Shown here piece after piece: positions 6,633 through 7,730 of a stretch of 7,730 nucleotides of DNA. Source of the DNA: JAPLKX01 sp035530195 (GTDB lineage: Bacteria; Hydrogenedentota; Hydrogenedentia; Hydrogenedentales; SLHB01); assembly GCA_035530195.1 (NCBI GenBank), contig DATKVG010000031.1, forward strand, positions 1-7,730, read 5' to 3'. The notes beneath the pieces were generated by a model, which saw only the letters and a list, made by a program, of their open reading frames with translations, did no database searches and was not told the origin of the DNA. Within the stretch, counting starts at the first letter, position 1. Each line of letters starts with the position of its first letter. Position numbers and translations under genes: made by a program.

Positions 6633-6737
6633 GAAGCCGCATTAGAATCTTTGTTCGCGACATCTGCGCACGGCGCGTAGATGTTAGATCAAGGTCGCGA
6701 ACAAAAATTCTGATTGCGGCTTCCCAGCCGCCTTAGG
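6627..6737 (+). repeat. Palindromic repeat element, copy 2 (contains the URO-D gene stop codon)
   Basis: The core 6641-6737 aligns without gaps to copy 1 in the same orientation. The 12-bp stem is TTTGTTCGCGAC (6650-6661) with GTCGCGAACAAA (6694-6705). Relative to copy 1, T at 5320 became C (6658) and its partner A at 5359 became G (6697), so pairing is kept. This copy is more complete on the left: GGCTAAGAAGCCGC (6627-6640) is the near-mirror of TGCGGCTTCCCAGCC (6715-6729), making a palindrome of about 103 nt. The TAA of the upstream gene (6630-6632) is part of the left arm. It may help end that transcript, although no T-run follows. Confidence 0.88.
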
Positions 6738-6844
6738 GGGCCGTCAGCGAGCCGGGGCCGGCGGGTAAGTTTTACACATGCGGGAACGGGCGACGCGGCT
6801 GGTTTTGTCGCGCGCCGGCCTATTCGCCCGCGGCCGGCGTTCCG

Positions 6845-6853
6845 TGGTATAAT
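6845..6853 (+). promoter_or_regulatory. ssrA promoter (extended -10)
   Basis: TGGTATAAT is a perfect extended -10 element, identical to that of the ftsK promoter. No convincing -35 box lies upstream (GC-rich CGCCCG/TTCGCC at the right distance), as is common for extended -10 promoters. Transcription would start near 6860, giving a precursor with about 65 nt to be trimmed before the mature tmRNA 5' end at 6926. A small CACCC/GGGTG hairpin (6877-6881 and 6889-6893) lies in this leader. Confidence 0.7.
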
Positions 6854-6925
6854 CCTCTTTGCTCCAGCGCCATACACACCCTGGAACCGGGTGCCTATCC
6901 TCGCGCAAGGCAACGCTGCAAACGT

Positions 6926-7319
6926 GGGGGCGACAAGGTTTCGACGGGGGTGAAAGAAGCGCGGGCTGCATGCCGAGGTCCCCGGTTGGCCTCGTAAAAA
7001 AACCGGGAATTGACAACTGCCAACCAACCATTGGCTCTCGCAGCCTAAATAGGCTGCGCGTCTTACCACTGACCGCCTGCTAGGTGGCTAAGGCGACGAC
7101 AGCGGGCATCGCCTCGGGCCTACGGCGTAAGGCTCCCGGCAAGCGATTAAGCGTCTTGTTTGGCCCTCGGGCCAAAAAAGCCGTTGCCTTCGCCTGGCGA
7201 CTTGGGAAACCGGGCCTGACGGGTTCCCGGGCGGCGACTTCTCAAAAGAAAGGCTAAGCATGTAGATGCCCCCGCCGACGCACTTTCGGACGCGGGTTCG
7301 ATTCCCGCCGCCTCCACCA
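6926..7319 (+). ncRNA. ssrA: Transfer-messenger RNA (tmRNA), one-piece
   Basis: Complete 394-nt tmRNA, which with SmpB rescues stalled ribosomes and tags the unfinished protein for proteolysis. The 5' end GGGGGCGACAAGG, followed by TTCGACGGGG, is characteristic. GGGGGCG (6926-6932) pairs fully with CGCCTCC (7309-7315, one G-U) as the acceptor stem, followed by A and an encoded CCA. The T arm is GCGGG-TTCGATT-CCCGC (7292-7308). Pseudoknot 1 is clear: CGAGG (6974-6978) with CCTCG (7 nt beyond GGTT), and CCCGGTT (6981-6987) with AACCGGG (7001-7007). The segment from GCATGCCGAGG to TTGGCCTCGTAAAAA closely matches E. coli tmRNA. The region after the tag (about 7075-7255) has several strong GC hairpins fitting the later pseudoknots. 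GGCTAAGCATGTAGA near the 3' end is also conserved. Confidence 0.97.
7019..7048 (+). other. ssrA: tmRNA tag-peptide reading frame (ANQPLALAA)
   Basis: The resume codon GCC (7019-7021) follows GACAACT, with A at -4 as in other tmRNAs. The frame reads Ala-Asn-Gln-Pro-Leu-Ala-Leu-Ala-Ala-stop. The ALAA end is the usual ClpXP/ClpAP-type degron. The stop TAA (7046-7048) sits in the 6-nt loop of a perfect 7-bp stem, CGCAGCC (7039-7045) with GGCTGCG (7052-7058), the expected helix 5 arrangement. At nine residues it is at the short end, and it lacks the acidic residues seen in many tags such as ANDENYALAA. Confidence 0.88.
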
Positions 7320-7328
7320 TTTCTTCCG

Positions 7329-7359
7329 CTATAAGTCATTGTATATAAATGACTTATAG
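7329..7359. repeat. Perfect 12-bp inverted repeat just after ssrA (possible recombinase core site)
   Basis: CTATAAGTCATT (7329-7340) and AATGACTTATAG (7348-7359) are exact reverse complements around the 7-nt centre GTATATA. The site begins 9 nt after the tmRNA CCA. Two roughly 11-12-bp arms around a 6-8-bp AT-rich centre is the layout of tyrosine-recombinase core sites, and TGTATA also occurs in the centre of E. coli dif. tmRNA 3' ends are well-known integration sites. It could instead act in ssrA 3'-end formation, but it is AT-rich and has no following T-run. Confidence 0.6.
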
Positions 7360-7730
7360 GCCTTAACGCTTTCAGGAAATCAGCCGGAACCTAGATGTGA
7401 CCTAGATTCAGACCTGAAGGTCCTCCTGGGGTGCCATCCACTGGATCTTCCGAACTGCAAAGCGAAAGCAGCCTATGTCTCCCTCCAAGAACACCTAACT
7501 CACTATATTCAAATGCTTTAGGATGTCCTGCTGCGTTGGGCGGTGCTCTCATCCGCGTTCCTTGAGAAGCGAGTCCGCTGTGCAGGCCCACGGTTCGCAA
7601 GGCTCTTCCCGCATCCCTATTTCTGCTAAAGTCATAAATATCAAGCGCTTACGATCTTGGGATGCGGGTCTCTACCCGCCGCCGGGGTATGCGGGGCGAT
7701 GCCTGTAAGTTCACGTCTTCGTAGGTGAGG
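7360..7730. other. Region downstream of ssrA with no recognisable gene
   Basis: About 370 nt of lower GC than the rest. Short open frames on both strands (minus 7391-7600, plus 7523-7708) resemble no family and are interrupted. A partial minus-strand frame enters from the window's right edge and stops at 7649-7651, giving 26 residues from LTYEDVN to RIPRS; it could be the tail of a gene beyond the window, but nothing confirms it. ACCTAGAT is repeated 11 nt apart (7389-7396 and 7400-7407). No integrase gene is visible. The region may be remnant DNA from past insertion events next to ssrA. Confidence 0.5.
7608..7679 (+). repeat. Two mutually exclusive hairpins near the right edge
   Basis: CCCGCATCCC (7608-7617) is an exact reverse complement of GGGATGCGGG (7659-7668), a 10-bp stem with a 41-nt gap. 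The second arm also overlaps GCGGGT (7664-7669), which pairs with ACCCGC (7674-7679) across a CTCT loop. Only one of the two stems can form at a time. This layout can serve as a regulatory switch, but no gene is seen downstream within the window, so this is only a structural observation. Confidence 0.45.

Noticed and set aside
6689..7339. Several 70-126-codon frames on both strands across ssrA
   Set aside because: They lie over the tmRNA gene and its promoter region, whose RNA structure explains the sequence.
7391..7600. 69-codon minus-strand frame after ssrA
   Set aside because: No family resemblance, no ribosome binding site that I could see, and it crosses a short tandem repeat. Kept only as part of an unassigned region.
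1..7730. CRISPR array, transposase, toxin-antitoxin or defence system
   Set aside because: No regularly spaced repeats with unique spacers and no coding frame with such motifs were found; all large real genes are housekeeping or URO-D-family.

Overview
The window looks like an ordinary chromosomal segment of a GC-rich bacterium. It holds a minus-strand cell-envelope/division operon, a plus-strand stand-alone URO-D-family gene, and the transfer-messenger RNA gene ssrA. The phylum cannot be fixed from sequence alone. The stand-alone URO-D-family gene, the high GC and the intergenic palindromic repeats would suit a planctomycete-like or Hydrogenedentes-like environmental lineage, but this is a weak inference from general knowledge.

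Region 1 (336-4926, minus strand): four tightly packed genes transcribed ftsK > RodZ-like HTH membrane protein > pgsA > alr. The gaps are 1 nt, 22 nt and a 1-nt overlap, so this is almost certainly one transcription unit. A good promoter (extended -10 TGGTATAAT, -35 TTAACG) lies about 150 nt upstream of ftsK. The set combines chromosome segregation (FtsK), cell-shape or membrane-anchored regulation (RodZ-like), phospholipid synthesis (PgsA) and D-alanine supply for peptidoglycan (Alr). The ftsK-rodZ-pgsA order recalls the spoIIIE/ymfM/pgsA neighbourhood of Firmicutes.

Region 2 (4927-6737): a long intergenic stretch leads to a plus-strand URO-D/cobalamin-methyltransferase-like gene (about 5553-6632). 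Two 97-nt copies of a palindromic repeat flank it (5303-5399 and 6641-6737), aligned without gaps at about 85% identity. A compensatory base-pair change in the main stem suggests that the hairpin is under selection. The second copy's palindrome reaches into the gene and supplies its stop codon. A separate degenerate direct repeat sits just upstream of the gene.

Region 3 (6738-7319): the ssrA promoter and a one-piece tmRNA with encoded CCA. Its inferred tag is ANQPLALAA.

Region 4 (7320-7730): no convincing gene. It begins with a perfect 12-bp inverted repeat around a 7-nt centre, only 9 nt past the tmRNA CCA. That geometry resembles a tyrosine-recombinase core site. The stretch ends with a pair of potentially competing hairpins. 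Positions 1-335, downstream of alr, also hold only hairpins and no gene. I saw no defence system, CRISPR array or transposase.
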